64,000 bases of DNA from Parus major (taxonomy: Eukaryota > Chordata > Aves > Passeriformes > Paridae). The stretch is taken from contig NC_031770.1 of the NCBI RefSeq assembly GCF_001522545.3, forward strand, positions 33,304,867-33,368,866. The letters are read 5' to 3'. Below, in pieces: positions 40,393-52,542 of the stretch (its first letter is position 1; each line of letters begins with the position of its first letter). A model generated the notes under the pieces. It was not told the origin of the DNA. It did no database searches and worked only from the letters and a program-made list of their open reading frames with translations. The translations under genes and the position numbers were made by a program.

Positions 40393-41910
40393 CTTGCAAA
40401 GAAAACAGCAAAATCAAACCAATTATCATCTTATATTAACCCAATGTCTTGCACTTAAGCTGTAACAAAATTTTATGTTTTTGAATAGAAAATTCTGATT
40501 TTGCTAAGAACTTTAAGAGTAATTAGAAGTGTAGCTTTTTATCTGGAGCTTGAGATGAATTAACACAAAAACTGTCAAATGTTTCCTCATTTCTGCTACA
40601 TGTCCACTGATATGAAACATCATGCTTATTACAATAAAGTATTAAATGGCTACTAAAACACACAATTTCGTACTTCATTTCTTACTGCCATACACAATTA
40701 CCAGCTATTTCCACTCACTGTACTTCATGATGTCCACTTCCACAGAGCCCATAAAGAGATTATCATATTCCTTTTTCATTTCTCCCAAATGAAATCTTAA
40801 AAGTCATCTTAACATCCAGCATGCTTTCATTTCCAAAGCAAGGACTCTCTAGTTTCATATTATGGAATGTTAAGAATGCTAAGTGCCAAATTATTATATT
40901 AATTTCCATACTATTTTAAAGTTGCAGCAGATGTTATAATCTTAATTGAAAGTTTTGATTTATCAATGTTGATTTATCGATGATGCCACAGAAAATCTAC
41001 AGATGAAGACTTGGCCTAAAAGAAGTCAAATGTAGTAGAACTACATTTGTATGCCTCAATACAAAACTTGCTGAAGAATAACAGAAAAACAAGATGCTAC
41101 AACTGCAGCACTGTTGTTGCATTTTTGATGGGAGGTACCCCTATATTGCAGGATCTCTTTCATCTTTTCTGAATTTCCAAGAATATTTTGGCCCACCAAT
41201 GTAAATGCAATCTTCTGCTTTCCAAAAAAGTTTTTCTAAATAGGGAAGCTTCCATGCTATACTTTGAAATTTTAATACAAAAAAAAAAATAATAATTCCG
41301 TCTCAAAAAGCATTTTCATTATATTTTGAAATAAAGGGACGTATTTTTTAATATACTCTCAAACAAGAGGAATCAGAGTTACTTCTACAGAAGAAAGTCA
41401 TCTGTAAAGTTAAATCTATTAATTGTAATTTGTCATGAGTCTCAAAATTTTCATCTTTTCAGTCTTTCTCTCCTATTAATTATTAGCCACATGAAGACAA
41501 AGGGTAGAACTCAAAGTTTTGTGTTTTGTGGCTCTGTGAGCTACTTATTTTGAATAAATAGTTATTTTTATTGTTTTACTGAATTCTAAATTAAATTTTC
41601 TTGATAAAAAATACACCTCTGTGAAATTAATAACTTTTATTTTAGAAGTGTTTCATATACAAAAACTGCTAAAAGCTGCACAACAGTTACACAGTTCTAC
41701 AATAAAATTTATTTTCGGTACAGTAAAGCTTTACGCATTTATTAGAAACTTTACTTCTGAATCCTTAATTACATATCCTGATAAAGGATATCACAAGCAC
41801 CAGATAGCTACTGATTGTTTACAAATCATCATGACAAAGAATTCAAAATTTGTAAAATATATTCATAACGGATGTTAACTATTACCTCCTACTGTACTTA
41901 AAATACTTAC
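40393..41910 (-). other. AKT3: AKT3 intron 6 (1518 bases)
   Basis: Short, strongly AT-rich intron between exons 6 and 7. I see no repeat element or gene apart from an A-rich run at about 41278-41294. Confidence 0.9.
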
Positions 41911-41976
41911 TGTTAAAAAAGGGTGTCTGGTGTTTTTCAATACTCTGCTTTCTGTAAGAGTATGAGCCACTTCATC
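41911..41976 (-). CDS. AKT3: AKT3 coding exon 6 (alpha-B/alpha-C helices)
   Basis: This short 66-base exon, phase 0 on both sides, encodes [20 protein letters not shown] plus LT (human residues 188-209). It forms the regulatory alpha-C helix of the N-lobe. The glutamate in LTES (E196 in human numbering) is the conserved partner that salt-bridges the catalytic lysine in the active conformation. The [11 protein letters not shown] wording is typical of AKT3; AKT1 has ENRVLQNSRHP. The acceptor is ttatttctcag and the donor a consensus GTAAGT. Because the length is a multiple of three, skipping would keep the frame but remove alpha-C and so should destroy kinase activity. Confidence 0.97.
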
Positions 41977-42584
41977 CTGAGAAATAAAGAGGAGAAGAAG
42001 TAGGTCTGAATTAAGACATAAAATTGTTATCTAAATAATTAAAAGGAAAAGATCAACACTTTCAAAAAAAGAAAGCTACTGTACGGTTTTGAAGAATAAA
42101 TTAATCTTCACATTTTTTGAGGAACTATCTGACAAAAAAACAATTTAACATATTTTATTTGGTTTTCTTATTTTCTTGCTTTAAAATGAAGTCTTTACAT
42201 ACAATTCAAAGAAAGAAATTGTAACACTGGATTTGATATCTTAAAAACACAGTCATCACAACTTCACAGTTCTGGTATGAATCACCTGAACAGTGTCTCT
42301 ACAGAGAGACTAAACCAATGTGCGAGACACGTACACACGGAGTAACTGACAGGCAAATATAAAACCCAGTCTCATCTAGACAAGTGTTAAGTAAAGTCAG
42401 GTTTTCTGTTTTTAAGCTTTCATTTGATTTGTTGGTTTTGTTTTTATCCACCCAAGCTGTCGTTAGGAGCCCAGCAGCAAGCAGTGCTCTCTCCTCTGAC
42501 CAGGCTGAGCATCCCTATGGACATTGGCTTCATCCTTGGGAATAAGAGCTGTCCACACAACCCCCAACTCATTTCCAGCCACAA

Positions 42585-42615
42585 TTTGGAAAAGAGGCAC
42601 TTTGGAAAAGAGGCA
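42585..42615 (+). repeat. 16-base tandem duplication
   Basis: The 15-mer tttggaaaagaggca occurs at 42585-42599 and 42601-42615, head to tail, inside the GC-richer block of intron 5. Confidence 0.92.
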
Positions 42616-43703
42616 AGCTCATCCATCTTCATTCCCTCCTCCTTCCACAGGCCCTCTCACCAGCCCCTGGAGTGGGCACCACGCAGGGGGCAAAGAGGCA
42701 GCCTGGGGGGTGACAGTGAGGCTCCAGGGGCACGGCTGTGGCCCCTCACACCACCAGGTCTGCAGAGAGCAGGGCTGGGCAGGGGTGAGGGGATGAGGAT
42801 GGCAGGCAGAGGGCTTACCCTGAGCTGCAACATGAGCAGCTCCTGAGGGCTAGGGAGAAAAGCACAGCTCTTAGGGGGTTTCACAATATGAATACATAGC
42901 CATTTTATACAATTCTACATTGTATATCATGTGCTGTGAATCCCCCTCCCCACGCTGCCACGGGCCAGGCCTGAAACACCTGGGAGCCTGAACGGGAGGG
43001 TGCAGCCATTTTCTGCAGTGCTAAGCTACCACTGAGTTTTATGTTACATAGAACAAAAGACTACCCTAGTGTGACTCAAACTTCAACTGTAATCCTACAG
43101 AAGTAAATATATTTAGTCAGAGTACATGTTATTATTGCCACAAATAATACCAATATAACATTATTGTACTACACACACGCTGATCAGATTATGCTTTGAA
43201 GATAAGGTATTATTAAACTGGAAAGTAAACACAGATGTCAGGAGTTTTAAATTAGACTGTAAAAATTGTCAAAATAGGAAGTTGAACAACAACAACAGAG
43301 TCAGTGGTAATAAATCATGATGCCATTTAGCTGAATAGCAGTTCAACACTGAGTATATACACTACAATGACGTACAGGGGGAAACACAAAAACAAAACCA
43401 AAAAAACACTTCAAGGAGAAAAGCAAGCATAAAGGTTCATTTATTTATTTATTTTCAAACCTCTGTGCTTTGCCAGATATTTGGCATAAAAAGCTGGCAG
43501 TGGCCAGTTTTTCTGGAATTGCCTCAGAAGTCTGTAATACTGGAAGTTATTTCCTTATAAATGTAGTATTAATATATCATGTAAACAGGATAAAGATATT
43601 TAGTCTGAACTGGGCAGATGCTATACAGCTATCAATGCACTACTTTTCTGCTTCATATTATGCTTAGGGGTATAACCTTCTATAGGGCTACATTTTCTCA
43701 GGC

Positions 43704-43975
43704 AGGTAGCCACAGGACAAGAGGGAATGGTTTCAAACTAAGAAGAGATTTAGATTAAACGTTAGGAAGAAATTATTTACAGAAGAGTGGTGAGACAGTG
43801 GGAATAGGTTGGCCAGAGAAACTGTGGATGTCCCATCCCTGGAGGTGTTCAAGGCCAAGTTGGATGAAGCTTTCAACAACCTGGTCTAGTGGAAGGCATC
43901 CCTGCGCACAGCAGGGGGATTGGAGCAAGATGATCTTTTAGGTGCCTTCCAACCAAAGCCATCCTGTGATTCTAG
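43704..43975 (+). mobile_element. CR1 LINE 3' fragment, about 270 bases
   Basis: Clear CR1 3' region: acaggacaagagggaatgg, agatttagattaaacgttag, ccctggaggtgttcaaggcc, acctggtctagtggaagg, then agcagggggattggagc and a cctgtgattcta end. 5'-truncated, antisense to AKT3, and about 1.8 kb downstream of exon 5 in transcription. Confidence 0.9.
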
Positions 43976-45697
43976 TGTGTATATTCTATCACTTACATGC
44001 TGAATTGGGACTGCAGGTCTATTCTATCAAGTGACTATATCCTTAGCACTGATCTCCAGAGCTAAATGCTACTGATAAATCCCCATAACATGTTCACAGC
44101 CTGACTGGGCTAGATAGCTAATTTCAAGCTTAAACAGTCCCATCTCTGACTTCTTCAAAATTTCTCCACCTTTATACATACTTCTATGAACAAGATTTTT
44201 TTGCTCATCTTAGATTAAGTTACCCAAAATTCAGCTTTAATCAATTCTAAAAAGTCAGTGATATTGTATTAGGCAACAAAGTAATTAGAAAACCCCTAAA
44301 ATTTAAAAATCTCTTTGGTAGGTTATTGATACAAAGAACAAGCTGAAATGCTCTGAAGGCTGGAAGGATACAAACCAGCAACTGCAGAAAAGGAGCTCAC
44401 AAGATCTCCTGAGGATGCCCAGATGCCAGAGGTGAGAAGAACATTGGTCAAGGATGTGAGGCTGGAGACTAAGGCTCAGTACACAGCAACTAAACAGGCT
44501 CTGAGACCCACTGAGATTGCTGCCAGGTATTACAAGGGGGGCCACTGAGGTGCTCCTTCCCATGCAGGATCAGGGGAGTACAACATCAACACCCTCAGTT
44601 CTTCCTGTATCTCCTGACTATGAAGAAGAAAAGGGCACTCTTTGCTGCTGTTAGCCCAAACCATGCACATGCGGATCAGGCTGCCACTGCACTCAAGACA
44701 GCTGCTGAGGGCACACAGAAGAGGTCAGTCTCTTCACTGCTGAAGACATAAATTTAAGTCTTTCGCACTGTAACAGGGCTAGTTTTAATGATACTCAAGA
44801 AAATACAATTGTCTTTGAGGCCTCCAACCCTCTGTCAAATTTTATTGCAACTGATCTACACATTCTAAAGCTATTAGAAAGTGACAGACAATGAACATAG
44901 GCTGACAAACTCTTTTAAGCCCCATTTTCATAGGTCAATAGGAAAATCATATAAATCTGAAGGATATTTTAATATTTAATATATGTAAATCAGTATTTAC
45001 CCATTTGCATTGAGTTTTTATGGATACTGATATTGTTAGCCTCAAGCATTGAAAAATATCAGTCAGACCCACATCCCTCAAAACATCCTCATTTAGTAAT
45101 TGTGTCTCATGTTGATAAATCTATGTAGGTTTCTTGCTTTCAACTTGTTCTGTGGAAGTGTGATTCAAAACTTCAGAATTGCTAGAAACAAAGTTCAGAG
45201 TATCTAAATTTATATCAGATGATCTAAATTTAAGCTTGAGTGATATTATGACCAAGCACAAGAGCCAGTGACACTAATCATGTTTAAGTGATTGAACAAT
45301 GCCAGTTTAAACCACAACTTCAGACATCTGCTTCACTTTCCCTAATTCTCAAAAACTGAAAAAAATTGAATCATAAGTGCCATACATAGCAATCTTATAC
45401 AACATAGCAGGAACAGAGCACAGGTCCATTCAATTAAATGTGTTTATCTGGATAAACCTACAACTGACTTAGAAAAAAATGTGAAGTATCCAATATGCCC
45501 CACGATGCACTTTTTGTTGTATATACTCAGATTACACTATCTTCCTGCCCAGTAAACTCTCTCACTGTTTTAGCATATTCTAGATCATAAAATACTGGGA
45601 AAAGGCATGCAAAATGATTATACTAAATTTTTTTATCATTCTTGTTTTCTGAAGATACACACATACTTCTATCAAATTAAGTTATCATCAAAAATCA

Positions 45698-45904
<207 letters not shown>

Positions 45905-46035
45905 CTACAAGGAGCCAAGAACAAGGATTAGCAAGATTTAGGTTTTCCAGTTCCAACATATAACCAAACCCTGTTACCGATAAAATAAGCACAGTTCACA
46001 AAAATAGGCTCACTTCTGTGATTAAGTTTGTAATG

Positions 46036-46600
46036 ACAGAATTGTTTAGGTTGAGAAATACCTCTCAGATCATTAAGTCCTGATGTTAACCCAACACTAT
46101 CACGTCTGCCACTAAACCAGATCCCTAAATGCCACGTCTTCTAAATAGCTACAGGGATGCTGACTCTGCCATTTCCCTGGGCAGACTGTTTTAATGCTTG
46201 ACAACTATTTCAATGAAGAATTTTTTTCCTAATATCCACTCTAAACCTTCCCTGAAGCAACTTGAGGCCACTTTCTTTCATTCTACCACTTCTTACTTGG
46301 GAAAAGAGATCAGTCCCCTTCTTCTGGATATACCCTCCCTTCAGGCTGAAGGAGAGAACAGTAAGGTCCCTCTGAGATTCTTTCTCCAGGGTAAACATCA
46401 TCAGCTCCTTCAGATGCTCTTCAATAAGACTTTGCCCTGAACACTTCACCAGCTCCATTCCCCTCTCTGGACACACTACAGCATGAATCAGATCACTGAG
46501 CCTTTCCCCTTGGGTTATGAGGGCTTCATTCTGCTTCCCCTTCCTGTCTTCCAGTTCAGGGAGGGGCTGAGTGCCCAGAAAACACTGTTTTTGCTGCTGT
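46036..46600 (-). mobile_element. CR1 LINE 3' fragment, about 560 bases
   Basis: The longest CR1 copy in the window. On the plus strand it reads as the complement of CR1: acagaattgtttaggttgag, gccactaaaccagatcccta, ctgggcagactgttttaatg, cctaatatccactctaaacc, gcaacttgaggccactttc, and on to ctctctggacac. It covers the 3' untranslated part and perhaps the last codons of the second reading frame. The open frame of 141 residues at 46210-46635 on the minus strand is repeat sequence, not a gene. Confidence 0.88.
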
Positions 46601-49600
46601 TGACCAAGGCAAAGAAGGCAGCTAACTGCTGTCATTAAGCCACCAGGATAAATCGTTCAGTAGTATTATTATAATTCTCCAAAGCCAAGTACTGCACAGA
46701 CTTTTATTTTTATAAAGCACACACAGGGAAAAGCCTTAGCCTAAAGCAGCATTTCAAGAATGCACCACATTTAGGGAAGTTCATCAACTCCTGCATTACC
46801 AAACATGGTGTTTCAGGTTTTGCCAACAAACCACTGCACTGATGGCTTTTTTGAAACATACACAATCCTCACTGAAATGTTGTACCTGTATGACTTTACA
46901 CCAGCCTTTGCACTAAAATTGGACTTTTTAAAATTTCAGTACAGATTACAATTACATGGTATTCACATTAATCAATCTGGCTCTGAAAAGGAGGAGAAGG
47001 ACATTTTATCTTTCCTGTGACTCTGTTACTGCCTTAGTTTTGCAGGGCAAAAACTAAACACAGTACATCCAAGAGATAATTCCATAAACAGACAAATTGA
47101 GTCTAGGAGGTTTATCAGCTCAAATGGCGTGTCACACATGGTAAGAATATGACCAGATGATCTCAGATCTCAAAGCAGTATAGCCACTTTCCCAAGCCCA
47201 AAGTTTGAGACAACAATCCTCTTAGTTTGACAAGTTCATTTCACAGGCAGTTCAGAAGCATGAACTCCATGGTCTGTGCATTAGATGCAAAGACGAGGAT
47301 GTAGAAAAAAAACCAAAACAATACTGAGAGCACAGGGCTGCCTTGAATTGACAGGAGAATTTACCTGGCCAATCACTGTGTGTTTCTACAGTGATTTCAC
47401 AATCTTTCATTGTGCAGTTGCAACCACAAAATCATCGAGTTTTGCAGCTAGAGAAAAGCAGTTATAAATTCTGAAAGGAAATACACTCATGTATTCTATT
47501 ATAGCACAGTCCTGTAGCTTCAGTGACCTTTCTTCCTTTGTGAAAAGCACAGCTTAAAAAATTTTAAAAGAGTAATTACACTCTGAGTCTCTGTATTGCT
47601 AAGTTAGATATACTTAATTCTGTTTTGTGAGAGAAAAAGATCCCTTATCTTTCATCTTCTCAGTGTCTCTTTCTATCACTAGTCATGGCCTCAGGCAATG
47701 ACGTTGAATACTGCTGTTCTGGATAAACTTCTACTTGTATTTTCCACAAGAGAATTAGTACTACCCTTACCAGAAATACCTCTTAATACGGCCTACATAT
47801 TTCACACACATTCCAGGTGTAGAGAGGCACTGGGCACATCCCTGGTGTGCAACCACAAATAGTGGCAGCAAAATATATTCACTTGTGCAAAAAAATACAG
47901 GGAAAAATTACCTTCTGAAATTTTTTATTCCTTTAAGCTCAAGTGCATGATGCTATTACAGTGGATCTGAATTTGCTGTCAACAAACTCTGAAACTAATT
48001 TAAGCAGTTGTTCACTCAGTCAGTTTCTAATCTGCTCACATAAGAGGTAGAACTGAAGTTCCATAAACCACATTAATGCGCAACTCCTTAGCATTTAAGT
48101 GTTCAGCCTGCAACTACAGAGGTGCTAAAGGTCTTCAACACCTGGATACCATTAACACCTGGGTACTTGGGCGTTTCAAAGCTTTATTAAGAAGATGCTT
48201 CCCCTATATCAATTTTCTAGCTATATCAATAGGAATAAAATCTTTTCCCCATCTTGATTGGTAGCTTCTAAGCAAACTAACCTTGATGCTCACACAAACA
48301 TTTTGCAGTGACAGATCGTGCTTTGCTCCCCAAACCATCTCACATCAGGAGGAACAAAACTGCATTTATCCCAGCAAGAAATATGGGCAACAGAGATTTC
48401 AAAGGCTCGGTGTAGTTTTTACCTAAAGCAAACTCACTTTACACAACTGAGGGCAAAGTTAAAGTTCATTACTACAGACAAATCCTTGAAGAGTCAATTT
48501 TTCCAAAAACTACCCTAATGTGTGATAACTCACAGTGCATGATGTAGTTAGTACGTAAAACTGCGACCACAACACTGTGTGGCTCCTGGTATTCAATCAA
48601 CTAAAGGTAGGACTTCTCAACAATCACTTTCAGTTCAGTACTTTGGAAAGTCAGGTTATCTACTTGATGGCTCTGTGACAACCATCTAGCAGAAAACAAT
48701 TGCCTTCAAGCAAAAGCAGCGAATCTTGACAAAAACCCATGAAAAATTAAAACTGCATTCAAAACACAATTCAGGCAGAAGATGAGTAACTCAAGGCAGA
48801 ATCCTTCAGTCATAAGCTATCATGCTCCCTGACAAAGAATGGCTGACAGCTTTATTGATAAAAAATACTGAGCTAGTGACGGTAACAACTTATCCCTTGT
48901 CACAAATTTATGAGATCACAAGCAACCTCAAAGGATTAAGTTCTCCAACATTTCTGATTTTCTCTAAAACACTGGAATTAGAGAGCAGTCATCAGAGTCT
49001 GAACAAAACCAGGTCAGAAAAGCTGCCCTTTGCCCATACACAGAAGGAGGATCTTGGCTCAACTGATCACAGACACGGAGTTGATACTAAGGGCAGCAAG
49101 CCAGTGAAATTGAAAGACTGATTTGCCCAAAAGTTGCTTACATAATGTTCAGCAAAGCAGTCATTAATCTAGATGCAAGCTCAGTGAAAACAAGTTAAAA
49201 AATACATGTATATTTATAAGAGAAAGGTAATAGGTTTGCAAGATTTTGAGCCATGTCTTAACAGCACATTATGGCAGTAGTGTTAGTTCTAAGAATAAAG
49301 TCTCCTGATGCTCTCATTCCTTAGGAGCTTAGCAGAAGGCTTAGAGATGATACGCAGTGCAGGGTAACTCAAAAATTCTGCCAAAGAACACAAGACCTTG
49401 GGAGATAAAAACACAGATGCCATAGCTAAGGGTGTACTGAAAACTGGTGGAAAAATGGAAATACTTCCTAAACGTGAAGATAGATGGTAACTTTGGAGGC
49501 TCCCATAAGATTGGATTCTTTCTCCTTCATGATTTTCCCTAGTTTTTCATTCCTACTGTGCTCCAAGTTTTGAAACTTTTTCATCATTCCATTACTTTTA

Positions 49601-50643
49601 GGCTTCCTCTGAAAAACACATTCTTTATTCATCCTGCATCCTGCAAATCAAATTTGTAAACAAAGAAAAAGCAGTGAAGCCACAGGAGACTGCACTAACC
49701 AAAACAACAATATTATGTTCAACCTTCTATAAAAACCTTTTTACTCCCCTAATGGAATATCTGTTGACCATCTAAACACACCATTCCCTCTGGATGATCT
49801 GTTAAAAAAATGCACCCTAATGTAGATGTTGAAAATTCCTACCAAAGAAACTATCTTTTTTTTTTTTTTAAATTCCTGATGTGCACAATGATTAGACCAC
49901 GCAGAGTTTTCATCTGACTTCATCAAGGAAAGACTCTACTAAGAAGTAATAGTACAGCAAGAAAAAGAAATAGTTTTTAAAGAATTTTGAGCATTACAGA
50001 TTTTAGTGATGAGTAAAACTTAAATTGCATGTTGATACAATTTTAAAAAATTCAGAAAAAGAAGATATGCTTCTGGTTCTTCCAGCTAATCTAAGCAGGG
50101 ACGTAGCTGTTGTGTCTATTCAAATCAAGTTTCACATCCTAAAGGCTGTTTTCTTTTCACTACCTTTTCAGAGAAGAACAGCCCCAACTCCTCTCTGTCT
50201 TGTCTCTTAATCTGATTATGCTCTTCTACTCATATGTATACCATCTGGTGCATGCACAAGCAAAACTCACTGGGCTTAGATGTAAAATCAGGTGACAAAA
50301 CAAGCTTTTGTCAAAAAAGGACACATTGTGTAAAAATCCTTGAAAGGAAAGAAATCCAATAAAAAAAAAGTGCAATAAAAAATGCATTGTCATTATAACT
50401 GAAATGGTTCTGATTATATTAACAACTATGAAAGCTTAAACAACAGCTTTTCAGAGACATTTCTACAAAACAAAAACAGTTTTGAAAAGACCTATATTTC
50501 ACAATTCCAAATAAGATGGAGGCAGTGGCAAATCCCTGTCATAATGGTCACTTCATATTTTTTATTCCAAAAACTTCTGAGCATATTTCACTAACATCTT
50601 CCAAGAGTTAGAAATCTGCTGTGAGATTTTGAGTTTTGGCTCT

Positions 50644-50692
50644 ATTGTTTTTCTTTTTTTTTCTTTTTTTTTCACTTTATTTTTTTTATTTA
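50644..50692 (+). repeat. T-rich low-complexity tract
   Basis: Runs of seven to nine T separated by single C or by cacttta, over about 50 bases. Confidence 0.9.
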
Positions 50693-52394
50693 TCATAATT
50701 ATCTTTTTTCATTCTTAGATGTTGAATATCAACATTTTTCATTTCACCTTTGTTTTGTAGTTTGCTTTTGGCTTGTTGCCAAAGCCATTAAATATTCTGT
50801 AGCACTGCCCATACACTGTCCCAGCATATTATTTCAGCATTTCTTAAAGCACAAGTGGCAAGACAGAAACAAAACTGATCCTCCTACTCCTGTTCCCACA
50901 ACTCCTTTAGTTGTATGGGAAAACACACTGCACCGTGAACAAGGAGACCACATTCCAGATAAACTACTTGTATCAGACAGCATTAGTTTTGACACCTGGA
51001 AAATGAGTGTTGTTATGCAGTGGTTTCGTACTCCACTAAAAGGATACATAGGCTTGGAACAGTGCACAAATCTTTAACGGAGCAAACCCAAATCCCTGCC
51101 ACATAATCACACTGCCTCTCAAAAGGCTGCCACATCTTAAACACTGCCTCTGTCTTGCTGTCACTTACCATATTTTATTCTGAAGCACAGTCATTAAATA
51201 TCCATGCCACCCGGCTAAAGGTTCAATGTCAGCCTGACAATATATGTTCACAGTATTGTTACAGCTCTATATAATTGATTTTACATTTTTCTATAGCAGA
51301 CAAAGGTTAGAAATTTGCATACAATGAAACTGCATAAAAGAACTCTGGCCTGCAAACTCCAGCTCTCCAAAATTCGGACATGAACTAAAGTTACCTATGA
51401 CACCTTTGTTATATTCTTAAGGGTATATAGTTCTCAGCCCTGACTTATCTATGGTTCTTACTTCATGTAGTGCAACAAACAAAACATGCTTTATTAGTAA
51501 ATAGAGAAATGTTCACAATTTCTTGTACTGTTCATCACTCAAAGGCATTCAAGTTATGTGAGCTGTAAGACATTTTTCTCTGTCAGCAGACTTCTACTTG
51601 GTTTTCTACAGGCTTCACTTCTATCTAGAAAAAGTAAAGTCAGTCCTATGTAAACTGGTTATTATTTTTCATGCAATTTCAGTGCATTTTTTGAGTCATG
51701 TCAACTCTGTATAGTAAATGAGAGACATGAGTTTGCATAGTCCATACATACATCCATAAAATGGAGACACATAAGCAAACTTTGAGTGGCATCAGATCTT
51801 TAAGACATACTCTTGGTTGTGTGCTTACCCTGTTGACTGTGGAGATGCAACCACAAGTATGCTATAGCTAACAATGCACATGTTCCTACTTACACCAAAA
51901 GCTGTAAAGGACTGCAGAAAAATAAAATTCTGTTTTCTCTTACCTCATGGAAAACTAAAGCAAAGCTATTTCCCAAGTTAGTGAAAACCAAGGTCATTAA
52001 AAGCCAGATCCTCCTAGCCTTTCTCATGCAAATTACCTAATTTGTACTGGGTATTATTTGCATGAGAAAAGGGGCAACAGTACTTGTCCAAAGAAAATAT
52101 TTTATTACCATACTTCTAAAATAGAAAACAAATGAACGGATGAAATAATAGTCAAACAATAAGCAGAACGTTGGCATGTGCCTGAATGGTTGAACTTTGT
52201 TTTTCAGAAGTGCCACATCAACTTAAAAAATAAACAAAACTAGAACAGTTCAGCTTTATTGAAATAAGTACTTTGATCATAAAATACACCGAAATTTATG
52301 TTGAAATATTGTTCCATGCATATTGCTTTACCCAACTAGACCATTCTACAAAAGTTATTTACATATGAGCCCTGTCATTTTTTAAGGTCATTAC

Positions 52395-52542
52395 CTTTCT
52401 TTTATGATGGGTTGTTGAAGCATCCATCTCTTCTTCTCCTATATTGTCTCCTATCTGAGAAGTTGGACTACAGTTCATCCTCTCCTCTTCTTGCCTCTGA
52501 AGTCTGTCTGCTACAGCCTGGATTGCTTCTGTCCATTCTTCC
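52395..52542 (-). CDS. AKT3: AKT3 coding exon 4 (PH C-terminal helix and linker)
   Basis: The exon is 148 bases: one base completing the Arg codon plus 49 codons. It encodes EEWTEAIQAVADRLQRQEEE, the long C-terminal helix of the PH domain, followed by RMNCSPTSQIGDNIGEEEMD and ASTTHHKRK, the acidic linker to the kinase domain. The linker lets the PH domain fold back on the kinase and autoinhibit it. Compared with human AKT3 as I recall it (SQIDNIGEEEMD), there is an extra glycine codon, GGA, at 52449-52451, so the exon is 148 rather than 145 bases and stays in frame. The donor is GTAATG. The acceptor is at gatag followed by GGAAGAATGG; the pyrimidine tract before it is weak and interrupted by purines. 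The phase agrees with exons 3 and 5. Confidence 0.96.

Larger units (their letters stand above)
45905..52394 (-). other. AKT3: AKT3 intron 4 (6490 bases)
   Basis: Begins near exon 5 with an antisense CR1 copy at about 46036-46600. Further on are T-rich tracts at 49856-49869 and 50644-50692. Otherwise AT-rich with short open frames of no recognisable similarity. Confidence 0.9.

Noticed and set aside
42424..42846. 140-codon open frame on the plus strand
   Set aside because: It has no recognisable domain, overlaps equally open frames on the other strand, and owes its length to high GC content, which depletes stop codons.
46210..46635. 141-codon open frame on the minus strand
   Set aside because: It lies almost wholly within the CR1 fragment at 46036-46600 and reads through its 3' non-coding part; not a host gene.
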